A DNA stretch of 64,000 bases from Bradyrhizobium sediminis (GCF_018736105.1 NZ_CP076135.1:3346001-3410000); one strand, 5' to 3'; shown: positions 1-8,546, counted from the stretch's first letter. A program made the numbers and translations. The notes: generated by a model from the letters alone, not told the origin.

Positions 1-300
1 GCCGGACGACTGCACATGGATCACCGCGCGCTGGATCACGCGTTGAAAGCCCGCCGTCGGCTTGGCATCGTCGGCGCCGTCGGTTACCAGATTTTCGAAT
101 TCAGTCTCGAGATAGTTGACCAAGCTGGTGCGCAGCTTGTCGAGATCGACGCCGCAGGCACGCATGACGGCTGCCGCATCGCTATCATCGATCAGCGACA
201 GCAAAAGATGTTCCAGCGTCGCATATTGATGGTGACGCTCGTTTGCGATCGCGAGCGCACGATGCAGGGATTGTTCCAGGCTCTGAGAAAAAGTTGGCAT
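1..300 (-). CDS. clpA: ATP-dependent Clp protease ATP-binding subunit ClpA, N-terminal part (runs off the window)
   Basis: The first 100 codons of ClpA, read leftward from the ATG at 298-300 and cut by the window edge. The protein opens with the Clp N-domain repeat (MPTFSQSLEQSLHRAL, then EHLLLSLIDDSDAAAVMRACGVD and GFQRVIQRAVIHVQSSG). This domain docks ClpS and substrates above the AAA+ unfoldase ring that feeds ClpP in the cytoplasm. AGAGGA lies 5 bases before the ATG, which supports the start. clpS lies upstream on the same strand with 234 bp between them, the usual alphaproteobacterial order, so adaptor and unfoldase are probably co-expressed. The AAA modules are outside the window. Identification is from the N-domain sequence alone and is secure. 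Confidence 0.95.
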   Translation of the reverse strand, partial: MPTFSQSLEQSLHRALAIANERHHQYATLEHLLLSLIDDSDAAAVMRACGVDLDKLRTSLVNYLETEFENLVTDGADDAKPTAGFQRVIQRAVIHVQSSG

Positions 301-534
301 TCGCGTCCTCTATGGCCCCCGCCATCATGATCGCCGTTGCCCGGTCAGGCAACAACAACCTTTGTCATATAGTTACGCACGATCATGGCGAAAGGCCGGT
401 TCCGCAAGAGCGGTTTTTGCTCCGGATGGATGCGGCACTTTTGCCCCGAAACCGGCTCCTGCGAACTGCAGACGCCGGCCCGCCCCCAGCACGATGCAAA
501 ACCCGTTCCCATTTTGGCGGGTTTGGGCGCGACG

Positions 535-867
535 CTACTTCTTTTCCATTACGCATTGCAGGGGGTGCTGGTGCTTGCGCGCAAAATCCATCACCTGCGT
601 CACCTTGGTCTCGGCGATTTCGTAGGTGAACACCCCGCACTCCCCGATTCCATGGTGATGGACGTGGAGCATGATCTTGGTCGCCGCTTCGACGTCCTTC
701 TGGAAGAACTTCTCGAGGACGTGAACGACGAACTCCATCGGCGTGTAGTCGTCGTTCAATATCAGCACGCGATAGAGATTCGGGCGCTTGGTCTTCGGCT
801 TGACCTTGGCGATGACGGACGTGGCGGGGCCACCGGTCCCCCCGGTATTGCTCTCATCATTGCCCAT
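535..867 (-). CDS. clpS: ATP-dependent Clp protease adaptor protein ClpS
   Basis: ClpS binds N-degron substrates and hands them to ClpA. The 110-residue reading has a variable Gly/Thr-rich N-terminal tail. The ClpS fold follows: [17 protein letters not shown] carries the conserved [10 protein letters not shown] signature, and [23 protein letters not shown] carries the ClpA-contacting and degron-pocket residues. The C-terminus is the typical CVMEKK. I chose the ATG at 865-867 because the tail length then fits the family. An in-frame ATG at 931-933 would add 22 residues, and neither start has a clear Shine-Dalgarno sequence. The reading frame stays open upstream to 1209, but that extension looks like untranslated GC-rich sequence. 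clpA follows on the same strand. Confidence 0.92.
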   Translation of the reverse strand: MGNDESNTGGTGGPATSVIAKVKPKTKRPNLYRVLILNDDYTPMEFVVHVLEKFFQKDVEAATKIMLHVHHHGIGECGVFTYEIAETKVTQVMDFARKHQHPLQCVMEKK

Positions 868-1371
868 TCGGGGAGCAGATGCGGCGACAGCGGGCGCGGC
901 GGCGGAGTCAAATCTGGAATTCAATTGCAGCATGGCACAGGCGTTCGAAATCCCCACGGGAAACCAGGCAGCGACCGGAGACGGCCTCGCTTGATGTCCC
1001 CTTCCGGAGCCATCGAACGGGTTCCCAGACACTTTCCAATCGCCGCTCCCGGACGGCTCGGCCCCACCAGCTGGGTCGATAGCTCCAAATATGGGTCCGG
1101 CTTCGGCTCGCCGCAAGCACGCAGATTTCAGCCAAATGCGAGCAGCGGCGGACCGATTCCCTGGGCCCGGCGATCCCTCAAGGTTAATCAATTCTGCCGG
1201 ATTTGACAAAGCCAGGCTGGTGGCCGTTTAGCGGACATTGAGGATAGCAAATGCTTCCGTCGGCCGATTCGGGCCTATCCGGGGATTGAGCCGGATTTCA
1301 CCGGACGGATTCACCACCTGTTTAGCCGCCCGAACCGAAATGGCCGCGCAACCCCCATTTCGGTGACAATC
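868..1371. other. Intergenic region between divergent clpS and the VWA/Tad-like gene
   Basis: About 500 bp separate the start of clpS (minus) from the start of the VWA protein (plus). Both promoters should lie here. Long frames cross it on both strands, but none has protein-like composition and I do not support any as a gene. I see no convincing sigma-70 hexamers or terminator. Confidence 0.4.
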
Positions 1372-2730
1372 ATGCCCGCTACATCCATTGCCAGCCAGGT
1401 TCGCGGAGCGGCCCGCCGCTTCGCCGCCGCCAACCAGGGCAATATCGCGGTGATCTTCGCCATCGCGCTCGTGCCCATCATCAGCTTCATCGGCGCGGCG
1501 ATCGACTATACCCGCGCCAATGCTGCGCGCTCCTCGATGCAGGCCGCGCTCGACTCGACCGCCCTGATGCTCTCGAAGGACCTGTCCGAAGGGCTCATCG
1601 ACCAATCCCTGATCAATGCCAAGGCTCAGGCCTATTTCGCCGCGCTCTACACCAATACCGACGCCAATTCCGTTTCGATCAATGCGGTCTACACGCCCAG
1701 CACCAGCATGGGCTCCACCGTCCAGGTCAACGGCTCCGGCGCGATCACGACCCAGTTCATGAAGGTCGCCGGCTTTCCGACCATGAGCTTCAACACCTCT
1801 TCCACGTCGGCCTGGGGCAACGTTCGGATGCGGGTGGCGATGGCGCTCGACGTTACCGGATCGATGGCGTGGGACGGCAAGATGCCGGCGCTGCAGCAGG
1901 CGGCCAAAGCCCTGATCGATCAATTGAGCGGGCTCGCCAAGACTCCCGGCGACATCTACATTTCGATCGTTCCCTTCGCCAAAGACGTCAACATGGGCGC
2001 CAGCTACTACAACGAGCCCTGGATCAACTGGACCGACTGGGACGCCGTCAACGGCAAGTGCAGCAACACGACATACAAGAAGCAAAGCACCTGCGTGGCG
2101 AACGGCAAGAACTGGACGCCGGCGAACCACAACACCTGGAGCGGTTGCCTCACCGACCGCGACCAGAATTACGACACGATGAATACGACGCCGACCTCGG
2201 CCACTCCGTCGACGCTGTTCCCGGCCGAACAATATTCATACTGCAAGTCGACCAGTAACCCCTATCTGCAAACGATCATGCCGCTGAGCTACAACTGGAC
2301 CCAGCTGAAAACGTCGATCGACGGCCTGGAGCCGACCGGCAATACCAACCAGGGCATCGGCCTGGCATGGGCATGGATGACGCTGGGTGCTGGAGCGCCG
2401 TTCAATGCGCCCGCCAAAGACCCGAACTACACCTACAAGGACGCCATCATCCTGTTGTCCGACGGTTTGAACACGCAGAATCGCTGGTACAGCAATGCGT
2501 CCCAGATCGACGCCCGCCAGAAGATCCTGTGCGACAACGCCAAGGCCGCCGGCATCACGATCTACACGGTCCACGTCAATACCGGCTCACCGCCCGACCC
2601 GGTCTCCGCGGTGCTGCAATACTGCGCCAGCACGACCGACAAGTTCTTCCTGGTGACCTCGGCCAGCCAGACCGTATCGGTCTTCAACTCGATCGGGACC
2701 TCGCTGTCGAAACTGCGCGTCGCGAAATAA
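1372..2730 (+). CDS. VWA domain-containing TadE/TadG-like pilus-assembly protein
   Basis: A 452-residue membrane-anchored protein. Residues 17-45 (FAAANQGNIAVIFAIALVPIISFIGAAIDY) form the Tad-like N-terminus: a short basic cytoplasmic segment, one transmembrane helix and the typical IDY boundary. A von Willebrand A domain follows, with the MIDAS-like DVTGSM at residues 160-165 and later FNSIGTSLSKLRVAK at the end. A Cys- and Trp-rich insert lies near residues 220-300. The family includes TadG of Flp pilus systems, which acts at the cell envelope. No other tad/cpa gene is nearby, so this is an orphan copy. The start is the ATG at 1372; an in-frame GTG at 1363 is possible. An intrinsic terminator follows. 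Confidence 0.8.
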   Translation: MPATSIASQVRGAARRFAAANQGNIAVIFAIALVPIISFIGAAIDYTRANAARSSMQAALDSTALMLSKDLSEGLIDQSLINAKAQAYFAALYTNTDANSVSINAVYTPSTSMGSTVQVNGSGAITTQFMKVAGFPTMSFNTSSTSAWGNVRMRVAMALDVTGSMAWDGKMPALQQAAKALIDQLSGLAKTPGDIYISIVPFAKDVNMGASYYNEPWINWTDWDAVNGKCSNTTYKKQSTCVANGKNWTPANHNTWSGCLTDRDQNYDTMNTTPTSATPSTLFPAEQYSYCKSTSNPYLQTIMPLSYNWTQLKTSIDGLEPTGNTNQGIGLAWAWMTLGAGAPFNAPAKDPNYTYKDAIILLSDGLNTQNRWYSNASQIDARQKILCDNAKAAGITIYTVHVNTGSPPDPVSAVLQYCASTTDKFFLVTSASQTVSVFNSIGTSLSKLRVAK

Positions 2731-2751
2731 GTCTTCGCCGATCCGAACAAG

Positions 2752-2782
2752 AAAAAGCCCGGCCAACGCGGCCGGGCTTTTT
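2752..2782. terminator. Bidirectional intrinsic terminator
   Basis: A perfect 13-bp inverted repeat, AAAAAGCCCGGCC / GGCCGGGCTTTTT, with a 5-base loop. It sits between the convergent VWA gene and phasin gene. The A-run on one side and T-run on the other let it work in both directions. Confidence 0.9.
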
Positions 2783-2805
2783 GATTCCTGAAAGGTCAGC
2801 GGCGC

Positions 2806-3147
2806 TTAGTGCGTGGCCGCCGGGGTGAACTTCGAAACCAGTCCTTCGAACGGCTTGAAGGTCTGCTTGGCAAGATCGGTATAGAGCCCGGCGATCTTCT
2901 GCGACTCGGCCACGAAGGTCTCGTAGGCGGACTTCGCGAATTCGGTCTGCACTTCGATCGCCTTGTCCAGCGACTTCACGCCGGAAAGCTTCTCGACCAT
3001 CGACTTGGTATCCTCGAACGACTTCTTGGTGTAATCGCCATAGGCGCTGGCGATCGCCTGAATGCCGTTCTGCAGGGTGGTCGCGGAGGCAACGACCGTC
3101 TCGAACTGCTCTTTGCCGTACTGCTGAATGTCTTCAACTTTGACCAT
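2806..3147 (-). CDS. Phasin family protein (Phasin_2 type)
   Basis: A 113-residue helical protein without a signal peptide. The pattern VKVEDIQQYGKEQFETVV, YGDYTKKSFEDTKSMVEKL and TEFAKSAYETFVAESQKI is typical of small alphaproteobacterial phasins, which coat polyhydroxyalkanoate granules in the cytoplasm. AAGGA stands 8 bases before the ATG at 3145-3147. The gene is monocistronic: it ends at the bidirectional terminator at 2752-2782 and has its own promoter about 70 bp upstream. That promoter overlaps two TGCN3GCA dyads, the type of site used by the PHA-responsive repressor PhaR, so derepression when PHA accumulates is likely. Which phasin paralogue this is cannot be told from the window. 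Confidence 0.88.
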   Translation of the reverse strand: MVKVEDIQQYGKEQFETVVASATTLQNGIQAIASAYGDYTKKSFEDTKSMVEKLSGVKSLDKAIEVQTEFAKSAYETFVAESQKIAGLYTDLAKQTFKPFEGLVSKFTPAATH

Positions 3148-3222
3148 GATGGAGTCCTTCCCAGACTGATGTGTGATGAACCGGTCGATCTGCCGGGAGG
3201 TCCCCGGCTCCCTGACGCCCTA

Positions 3223-3250
3223 TGTATAGTGCACCGCACAATAAAGTCAA
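3223..3250 (-). promoter_or_regulatory. Sigma-70-type promoter of the phasin gene
   Basis: On the minus strand TTGACT (3245-3250) and TATACA (3223-3228) are separated by 16 bp. Transcription would start near 3216, giving a leader of about 70 bases before the phasin ATG. The hexamers are close to consensus, so the promoter should be strong when not repressed. Confidence 0.7.
3230..3238. promoter_or_regulatory. Candidate PhaR-type operator within the phasin promoter spacer
   Basis: TGCACCGCA, a TGCN3GCA dyad, lies entirely between the -35 and -10 hexamers of the phasin promoter. A protein bound here would exclude RNA polymerase. The half-sites resemble the TGC/GCA repeats described for PhaR in alphaproteobacteria. 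Confidence 0.55.
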
Positions 3251-3255
3251 GAATC

Positions 3256-3272
3256 TTTGTGCAACGCACAAA
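3256..3272. promoter_or_regulatory. Second candidate PhaR-type operator, perfect palindrome
   Basis: TTTGTGCAACGCACAAA: 7-bp arms around AAC, just upstream of the -35 box. Its centre is exactly 30 bp, about three helical turns, from the centre of the site at 3230-3238, which would allow cooperative binding on one face of the DNA. Confidence 0.55.
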
Positions 3273-3554
3273 TAGGGGAAATTTGCCACGAACACCTGGG
3301 GATTAAGCAACGGTTGCTTAATCTTTTGGAAACTCAGCCCGCCTAACCTGATTCCCGGAGTTGTTCGCGTTCCGGACAGCAACCTGAAAAATTATTTGTG
3401 AACAGCGTCTTAGCCAGAACGGCGGCCTGACCGGCCATTCCGGCAAAAATGCAGGTCGGGACAAGGACTTCGAGCAGGGAAACGTTGCCGGCCGTTGGGC
3501 ATAATTTGGCCTCACGAACCGGTGATCAAGACGGAAATTGGGACGGGGAAGTTT

Positions 3555-5381
3555 ATGCTTCGCACAACCTGGGCTTCCTCGCGTATTTTGCGAGTTTGCA
3601 TACTCGGTCTGGCCACCGTCACCACTGCGGTCATTTTCACCACCGACGCCGCCGATGCCCGCCGCTATCGACGGCACCATGTGCGCCACCATGAGGCGCG
3701 GCAAAGCTACAGCCCGGCTTTCGCTTCGATCATCGTCGACGCCAATTCCGGCGCGACGCTGACAGCCAACAATCCCGACGCCAGCCGGCATCCCGCCTCA
3801 CTCACCAAGATCATGACGCTCTATATGCTGTTCGAGCGCCTCGAAGCCGGCAAGCTGAAGCTCGATTCCGAAATGGAAGTTTCCGAGCACGCCTCCGAGC
3901 AGGCGCCGACCAAACTCGGCCTGCGCCCGGGTCAAACCATCAGGGTCGAAGACGCCATCAAGGGACTGGTGACACGCTCCGCCAACGACGCGGCCGTCGT
4001 GATCGCGGAAGCCATCGCCGGCGACGAAGACGATTTCGCCCAGTTGATGACGCGCAAGGCGCGCGCGCTCGGCATGACGAAGACGGTGTATCGCAACGCC
4101 TCCGGCCTGCCCAACGACGCGCAGATCACCACAGCGCGCGATCAGGCGACCTTGGGCCGCGCCATCCAGGACCGCTTTCCGCGCTATTACCGCTATTTCG
4201 CCACCGCATCGTTCAACTATCGCGGCCATTCGATCCGCAACCACAATCGCCTGCTCGGCAACGTCGAGGGCGTCGACGGGATCAAGACCGGATACACCCG
4301 CGCCTCGGGCTTCAACCTCGTGACCTCGATGCGCCGCGGCAACCGTCACCTCGTTGGCGTGGTGCTCGGAGGCCGCAGCGGCGGTTCGCGTGACGCCATC
4401 ATGCGCAATTTGCTTGCTGAAAATCTCGAAAAGGCTTCAACCAAGCGCACCGTTGCCGCGATCGCCGAGCGCAACGCCTCGGGCGCCAATGCGGATGTGG
4501 CCGAGGCCGTCGAGCGGCCGACCCCGATGGTGCCGCCCCAGGCTGCCGTCCAGGTTACCGCCGCGCTGTCGGAGCCCGCCGCAACGCCTACCACCCGTTC
4601 GATCGCGCCGGCTTCAAAGCCGTCCATCTTCGCCGCCGCTGCCGCAGCCGTGCCGCCGCGCGCCAAGGCCGAGCCCGCGCCTTTGACCAACGGCGTCATT
4701 CAAACCCAGCAGATCGCCGCGATCCCCGGCTCGTCCGAGCCGATGAAGCCGGTCCGGGTCAAGACGGTCCAGGTCAAGGCCGGAGCGATCAAACTGGCCT
4801 CCGCCGGTCCGGCGCAGCCGGCAACCCCGGTCACCAATGCGATCCCACCGGCGCGCGTGGAAGTCCCGGAGACCTCCGGCGCGGTGGTCGCCAAAGCCGA
4901 AACCGGCAAGGTCGAGGTCGCCAAGACCCAGGTCGCCAGGACCGAAATCGTCAAACCCGAAATGCCGCCGCAGCCGGCCAACCACGGCACCGGAAACGGA
5001 ATCCTCGGCGTGTTGCCGGCCGCGAGCGCCCCGCCCGCCCCCGCCTCGCAGGCGATGGCCTATGCCGAGCCGGCGCCCCGCGCGCAGCCGCAGACCGTTC
5101 AGCAGAACGCCGCCATCAGGCCGGCCGCCGCCCACACCGGATGGATCGTTCAGGTCGGTGCGCTGGAAAGCGAAAGCGAAGCGCGCGCGCGTATCGAAGC
5201 CGCCCGCGGCCAGGCCCGCGGCCTGTTGGCCAAGGCCGAGCCGTTCACCGAGCCGGTGGTCGCCAAGGGTGACCGGAAGCTGTACCGGGCCCGCTTTGCC
5301 GGCCTCGACCGCGACCAGGCCGAAGCGGTATGCCGGACCCTGAAGCGCTCCGACATCTCCTGCATCACCGTACGCAACTGA
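3555..5381 (+). CDS. D-alanyl-D-alanine carboxypeptidase (peptidase S11) with C-terminal SPOR domain
   Basis: A 608-residue exported PBP5-type enzyme that trims the terminal D-Ala from peptidoglycan stem peptides. An N-terminal hydrophobic segment (about residues 9-33) ends near DAADARR and acts as signal or anchor. The penicillin-binding motifs are complete: SLTK at 82-85, SAN at 142-144 and KTG at 244-246. A long Ala/Pro-rich linker (about 300-520) leads to a SPOR-like domain (about 530-608, starting HTGWIVQVGALESESEARARI), which binds denuded septal glycan. The start is the ATG at 3555, preceded by GGGGAAG; upstream in-frame codons lack an RBS. It stands alone and ends at a hairpin terminator. 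Confidence 0.93.
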   Translation: MLRTTWASSRILRVCILGLATVTTAVIFTTDAADARRYRRHHVRHHEARQSYSPAFASIIVDANSGATLTANNPDASRHPASLTKIMTLYMLFERLEAGKLKLDSEMEVSEHASEQAPTKLGLRPGQTIRVEDAIKGLVTRSANDAAVVIAEAIAGDEDDFAQLMTRKARALGMTKTVYRNASGLPNDAQITTARDQATLGRAIQDRFPRYYRYFATASFNYRGHSIRNHNRLLGNVEGVDGIKTGYTRASGFNLVTSMRRGNRHLVGVVLGGRSGGSRDAIMRNLLAENLEKASTKRTVAAIAERNASGANADVAEAVERPTPMVPPQAAVQVTAALSEPAATPTTRSIAPASKPSIFAAAAAAVPPRAKAEPAPLTNGVIQTQQIAAIPGSSEPMKPVRVKTVQVKAGAIKLASAGPAQPATPVTNAIPPARVEVPETSGAVVAKAETGKVEVAKTQVARTEIVKPEMPPQPANHGTGNGILGVLPAASAPPAPASQAMAYAEPAPRAQPQTVQQNAAIRPAAAHTGWIVQVGALESESEARARIEAARGQARGLLAKAEPFTEPVVAKGDRKLYRARFAGLDRDQAEAVCRTLKRSDISCITVRN

Positions 5382-5405
5382 TCCCTCACCTCGTTTGAGG
5401 TCGCG

Positions 5406-5433
5406 ATGCCGGCGCCGCGCGCCGGCATTTTCG
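5406..5433 (+). terminator. Intrinsic terminator after the D,D-carboxypeptidase
   Basis: ATGCCGGCG / CGCCGGCAT form a perfect 9-bp stem with a CCGCG loop, followed by a short T-rich stretch. It lies 25 bp after the stop codon. Confidence 0.7.
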
Positions 5434-5610
5434 TATTTGGCGGGATCGCACGGCAAATCCTGCGCTTGCAAACTTCTCGTCAAGAATTTGCGGTTAATAC
5501 TAAATGACCAAAGATCGACCACGCCGGACAACGGCGGGCGGCAACGGGGCGTTGGACGGAGAAGACCAGAAGCGACTCTCGGCTTGTAGCGTTTGGTGCG
5601 TTGCCCGGAG

Positions 5611-6339
5611 TTAGCTTAGATGCGTGCGAAGCAAAGTATCCTTGGCCTCGTTTACACGGGCGGCGAGGTACGTAGACCCCCCCTGGTCGGGATGCAGTTT
5701 CTTCATGAGCGCGCGATGCGCCCTTCCGATCTCGCTGCGCCCCGCCCCCGGCTGCAGGCCAAGGATCTGGTAGGCCTCCTCGTCCGTCATTTTGCCGCTC
5801 GGCGCCGGGCGGCTCTGCCCCCCTGCCGCGTGTCCCTGCGTGTCCTGACGCCAGGCGGGAAACCGGCGGTCCAGATAGCTTTCGAATAGCGCGACGCTCT
5901 CGGCATCGAAGCCTGAAATCATCGCCGTCAGCTGCGGCAGATCGAATTCGTCCAGCGAATGGCCGGCGTGAGGCCCGGCCACAATCCGGCCCGTCAGCTC
6001 GCCGCTGTCGTGATCGAGCGTCATGTCGAGGTATTGCGAACGGACCCGCGAGGTCTGCCCGGCGGAGCGTTTCGCGCCGGCGCCGAAGATCCCGCCGATA
6101 TTGCCGAAACCCGAGGGCCCGAACGGCGACCAGCCGAGCAGCCCGGCGCCGAAGATGCCAAGCGGGATCGCCACGGCCAGTTCACCCTTGAGGCCGGTAA
6201 AGGCGGCCACCGCAAGCGCCACGATGCCGCCGCCGATCTTGATGGCGCGGGCCAAAATAACCGGGTTGGCCGCACGAAACATCTGCAGCAGCGAATAGAG
6301 CAGGATAACGGCGACGACGCCGGCGATCAGGGTTGGCAT
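5611..6339 (-). CDS. Membrane-anchored DnaJ-domain protein
   Basis: A 242-residue protein with hydrophobic N-terminal segments (about residues 3-20 and 35-75), a Gly-rich stretch, a middle part with a possible TerB-like helical character and a C-terminal J domain (about 184-242). The HPD triad that stimulates DnaK is present at 216-218 in KKLHPDQGGS. This order of membrane segments followed by a terminal J domain resembles DjlA and TIM14-like co-chaperones, so it may recruit DnaK to the inner membrane. The start is the ATG at 6337-6339. It precedes no obvious partner; the VWA gene upstream on the same strand ends about 77 bp before it. Confidence 0.85.
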   Translation of the reverse strand: MPTLIAGVVAVILLYSLLQMFRAANPVILARAIKIGGGIVALAVAAFTGLKGELAVAIPLGIFGAGLLGWSPFGPSGFGNIGGIFGAGAKRSAGQTSRVRSQYLDMTLDHDSGELTGRIVAGPHAGHSLDEFDLPQLTAMISGFDAESVALFESYLDRRFPAWRQDTQGHAAGGQSRPAPSGKMTDEEAYQILGLQPGAGRSEIGRAHRALMKKLHPDQGGSTYLAARVNEAKDTLLRTHLS

Positions 6340-6416
6340 CCGTCCAATATAGTGGGGTCAGCGACAAAAAGCATGCCGGGTATCCGCCGCTTCGCTCCGG
6401 AAGCGGGGAAACCCGA

Positions 6417-7184
6417 TCACTTCATCTGGCCGAGCAGTTTGGCCGCACCGCTGCCGGTCTTCGACAGCCGCAGCAGCGCCTCGCGTCCACCGGCGGCGTA
6501 GGCCGCCGCGGCGCGCAGCAACTCGCGCAGTTGCGCGGCGGCGCCAGGATCGAACCTGCACCACGCGCCGCCGGTCAGCCGCGCGATCTCGCGGAACGCC
6601 TGCTCGGCGACGGTGTCGTGCCCTTCCTGGAACATGAAGACCGGCACCTTGAGCAGCCCGAGTTCGCCGGCCTTGGCGCAGAGATCGTCGACCCCTTCCT
6701 CCATGGCATCGCCGACGAACACTACCGCGCGCACCCCGGAGGAAACCGCCTCCCGCCGCGCTTCCGACAGCACCTTGCCGATCTGGGTGTTACCGCCGCG
6801 GCAATCGATCTTGCCCATCAGCTTCGCCAGTTGCGCGCTGTCGGAGATCCAGCCGGTGGCCCGGCACTCGTTGAGGCCGCGATAGTAGACGAGGCGGATA
6901 TCGAGGCTGCCGAGCGAGGCCGCCTCGCGAAACATGTCGGCCTGCAGTGCGCAAGCCATGTCCCATGTCGGCTGCCGGCTCATGGTGGCGTCGAGCGCGA
7001 ATACCAGCCGGCCCCGCGCGCCGGCCGCATGCGGCGACATCGCGCGGGCCTTGGCGACGAAGGCGGCGATATCTTCCGAAGCCGATGGCCTCGCCTCGGG
7101 CAGCGGACCGGCCTTGCCGGACGCAGCCTTCTGCGATGCGAATACCTCGCCTGCGGATTTCGGTTTGGTGGGTTCGCCTGACAT
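6417..7184 (-). CDS. VWA domain-containing protein
   Basis: A 255-residue cytoplasmic protein with no signal peptide. A 50-residue polar head leads into a von Willebrand A fold: GRLVFALDATMSRQPTWDMA carries a D-A-T-M-S variant of the MIDAS DxSxS motif, GGNTQIGKVL supplies the conserved Thr loop and VVFVGDAMEEG the later acidic residue. Such stand-alone VWA proteins often accompany MoxR ATPases or stress (TerD-type) systems, but neither is nearby. The start is the ATG at 7182-7184 (MSGEP). An in-frame start 4 codons upstream is possible. The specific role is unknown. Confidence 0.8.
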   Translation of the reverse strand: MSGEPTKPKSAGEVFASQKAASGKAGPLPEARPSASEDIAAFVAKARAMSPHAAGARGRLVFALDATMSRQPTWDMACALQADMFREAASLGSLDIRLVYYRGLNECRATGWISDSAQLAKLMGKIDCRGGNTQIGKVLSEARREAVSSGVRAVVFVGDAMEEGVDDLCAKAGELGLLKVPVFMFQEGHDTVAEQAFREIARLTGGAWCRFDPGAAAQLRELLRAAAAYAAGGREALLRLSKTGSGAAKLLGQMK

Positions 7185-7305
7185 CAGCACTCGCAAATTG
7201 CAGCGAGCCTTATGTGGGCCGGGATCGGCGGGCGGTCAATGCGCCGCCATCGCGCCGGCCTGCGGCAGGTTACGTCGAACTACGCCTTCCGGATTCTGGC
7301 GACGA

Positions 7306-8181
7306 TCAGTTCGCCACCGGCCGCGACGATTTTTGCGCCGGAGTCAGCTGCGAGACCGGACCGGGCTGGCCGATCTTCGGCGCCTTGGTATCGACCGGTC
7401 CGAGTTCGCTGTCGGTCTCGCTCAGGAACTTGTCGAGCATGCTCTGGATCGAGGCCTTCGCCGTGTCCGGACCGGTGTCGCGCATATCGTTGTGCTGGAA
7501 GCCGGTGTCCACGACGGTGATACCCGACTTCTCGCACTGTTCGGCATCGGGAACGACGCCGGGGTCCGGCTTGAACTGGGTATCCTTCGAGCGGAACGAC
7601 AGGATCTTGAACTTGCCTTCGGTGACGAAGGGCACGCGCAGATTGTCGAGCGTCACGACCTTCTTGACATGGTCGGGATGCTCCTTGGCGAAAAGCATCG
7701 AGATGTCGCCGCCCAGCGAATGTCCGACCATCGTCACCTTGGCGTAGTCGGCGTTGGGCTGAAGCTTCTTCATTTCCGCGAGGGCAAAATGGATATTGTC
7801 GACGCCCCGCTGCATTTGCGGCAACCGGCCGACATAGAGCTCGCCGGGCTTGGTCACCATCGGCGGGTCGCCCGGCAGATCGTGCTGCGGGCTGAGCGCG
7901 ATATAGCCGCGCGCGGCAAACACGTTGGCCAGGAATGAATACTCGGTGTTCTTGACGGTGTTGCCGTGGTTGAGGACCGCCACCGGCAGCGTGATCATGC
8001 CGGCATCGGCCTGCATTTCCTTGTCGTACCTCACGGCGATATGGACCGGAACCGGACGGTTGCCCCGCGCCGGATCGAGGAACGTCACCGTCTCGTGACG
8101 GATCGCCCATTTGCTTGCGGTGAAGTAACCGACCGCAACCAACACGCAAAGTGAAAGTAGAACTGCAATTCCACGTTTCAT
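7306..8181 (-). CDS. Exported or membrane-anchored alpha/beta hydrolase
   Basis: A 291-residue protein. Residues 4-22 form a hydrophobic signal or anchor. The alpha/beta-hydrolase core has an oxyanion-region NHGN at 71-74, the nucleophile elbow GHSLGG with Ser155, and an acid and His further on (HND in the FQHNDMR segment). It resembles platelet-activating-factor acetylhydrolase or chlorophyllase-like esterases; the substrate is unknown. The start is the ATG at 8179-8181, with GAGGACGAAC before it. The upstream region holds two dyads: TGTCACG-N4-CGTGACA, and a GTGCAACGCAC palindrome core identical to that in the phasin promoter. A link with polyhydroxyalkanoate turnover is therefore possible but inferred only. 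Confidence 0.78.
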   Translation of the reverse strand: MKRGIAVLLSLCVLVAVGYFTASKWAIRHETVTFLDPARGNRPVPVHIAVRYDKEMQADAGMITLPVAVLNHGNTVKNTEYSFLANVFAARGYIALSPQHDLPGDPPMVTKPGELYVGRLPQMQRGVDNIHFALAEMKKLQPNADYAKVTMVGHSLGGDISMLFAKEHPDHVKKVVTLDNLRVPFVTEGKFKILSFRSKDTQFKPDPGVVPDAEQCEKSGITVVDTGFQHNDMRDTGPDTAKASIQSMLDKFLSETDSELGPVDTKAPKIGQPGPVSQLTPAQKSSRPVAN

Positions 8182-8255
8182 GTTCGTCCTCAGGCTCCCC
8201 ATCGAATGGGACTATCTTAATGGTCGGGACTCTCTCGGCCGTTGTCCATGATATA

Positions 8256-8273
8256 TGTCACGCCGACGTGACA
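8256..8273. promoter_or_regulatory. Operator-like perfect dyad
   Basis: TGTCACG CCGA CGTGACA: 7-bp perfect inverted repeats with a 4-bp spacer, about 75 bp upstream of the hydrolase ATG. The size fits a dimeric TetR- or GntR-type regulator; the regulator is not identified. Confidence 0.45.
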
Positions 8274-8310
8274 GGAAGACCAAATGTTGTGAATTTTCCG
8301 CCTGAACGTT

Positions 8311-8321
8311 GTGCGTTGCAC
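8311..8321. promoter_or_regulatory. Candidate PhaR-type operator, same core as in the phasin promoter
   Basis: The plus strand reads GTGCGTTGCAC and the minus strand GTGCAACGCAC, identical over 11 bp to the core of the palindrome at 3256-3272. It lies 130 bp upstream of the alpha/beta hydrolase start. Confidence 0.4.
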
Positions 8322-8546
8322 CCTGATATTGTGCACCCGCTCAGCCGAAGACGCCAAAATCCGGTCCTCCCTGTTATGACGCGGCCAATCAACGTCCCGT
8401 TCAAGTGTAAGTCAAAAACCTATTAAAAACGCGCTGCGCGGTGATCCGTTCCAGCAAGCCGCGCCGTCGCCGGTCGCCCGGTACCGCTCTCACCGCCAAG
8501 CCGCTAGAGGTGGCCGACAGCCAGCGGTAGCCGTCCACCGCAAGGT

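Larger units (their letters stand above)
3148..3554. other. Intergenic region between divergent phasin and D,D-carboxypeptidase genes
   Basis: About 400 bp. The phasin side (3148-3275) holds the promoter and two operator-like dyads listed separately. The right half (3280-3554) contains no supported gene and no promoter that I can place with confidence. A GGGGAA Shine-Dalgarno precedes the carboxypeptidase ATG. Confidence 0.5.
8182..8546. other. Intergenic region upstream of the alpha/beta hydrolase
   Basis: 365 bp between the mipZ stop and the hydrolase start, both on the minus strand. It contains the two operator-like dyads listed separately and no supported gene. No clear terminator for mipZ is visible. 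Confidence 0.5.

Noticed and set aside
385..1206. A 273-codon plus-strand frame over clpS
   Set aside because: It is antisense to the well-conserved ClpS frame and has Arg/Pro/Gly-rich, non-protein-like content.
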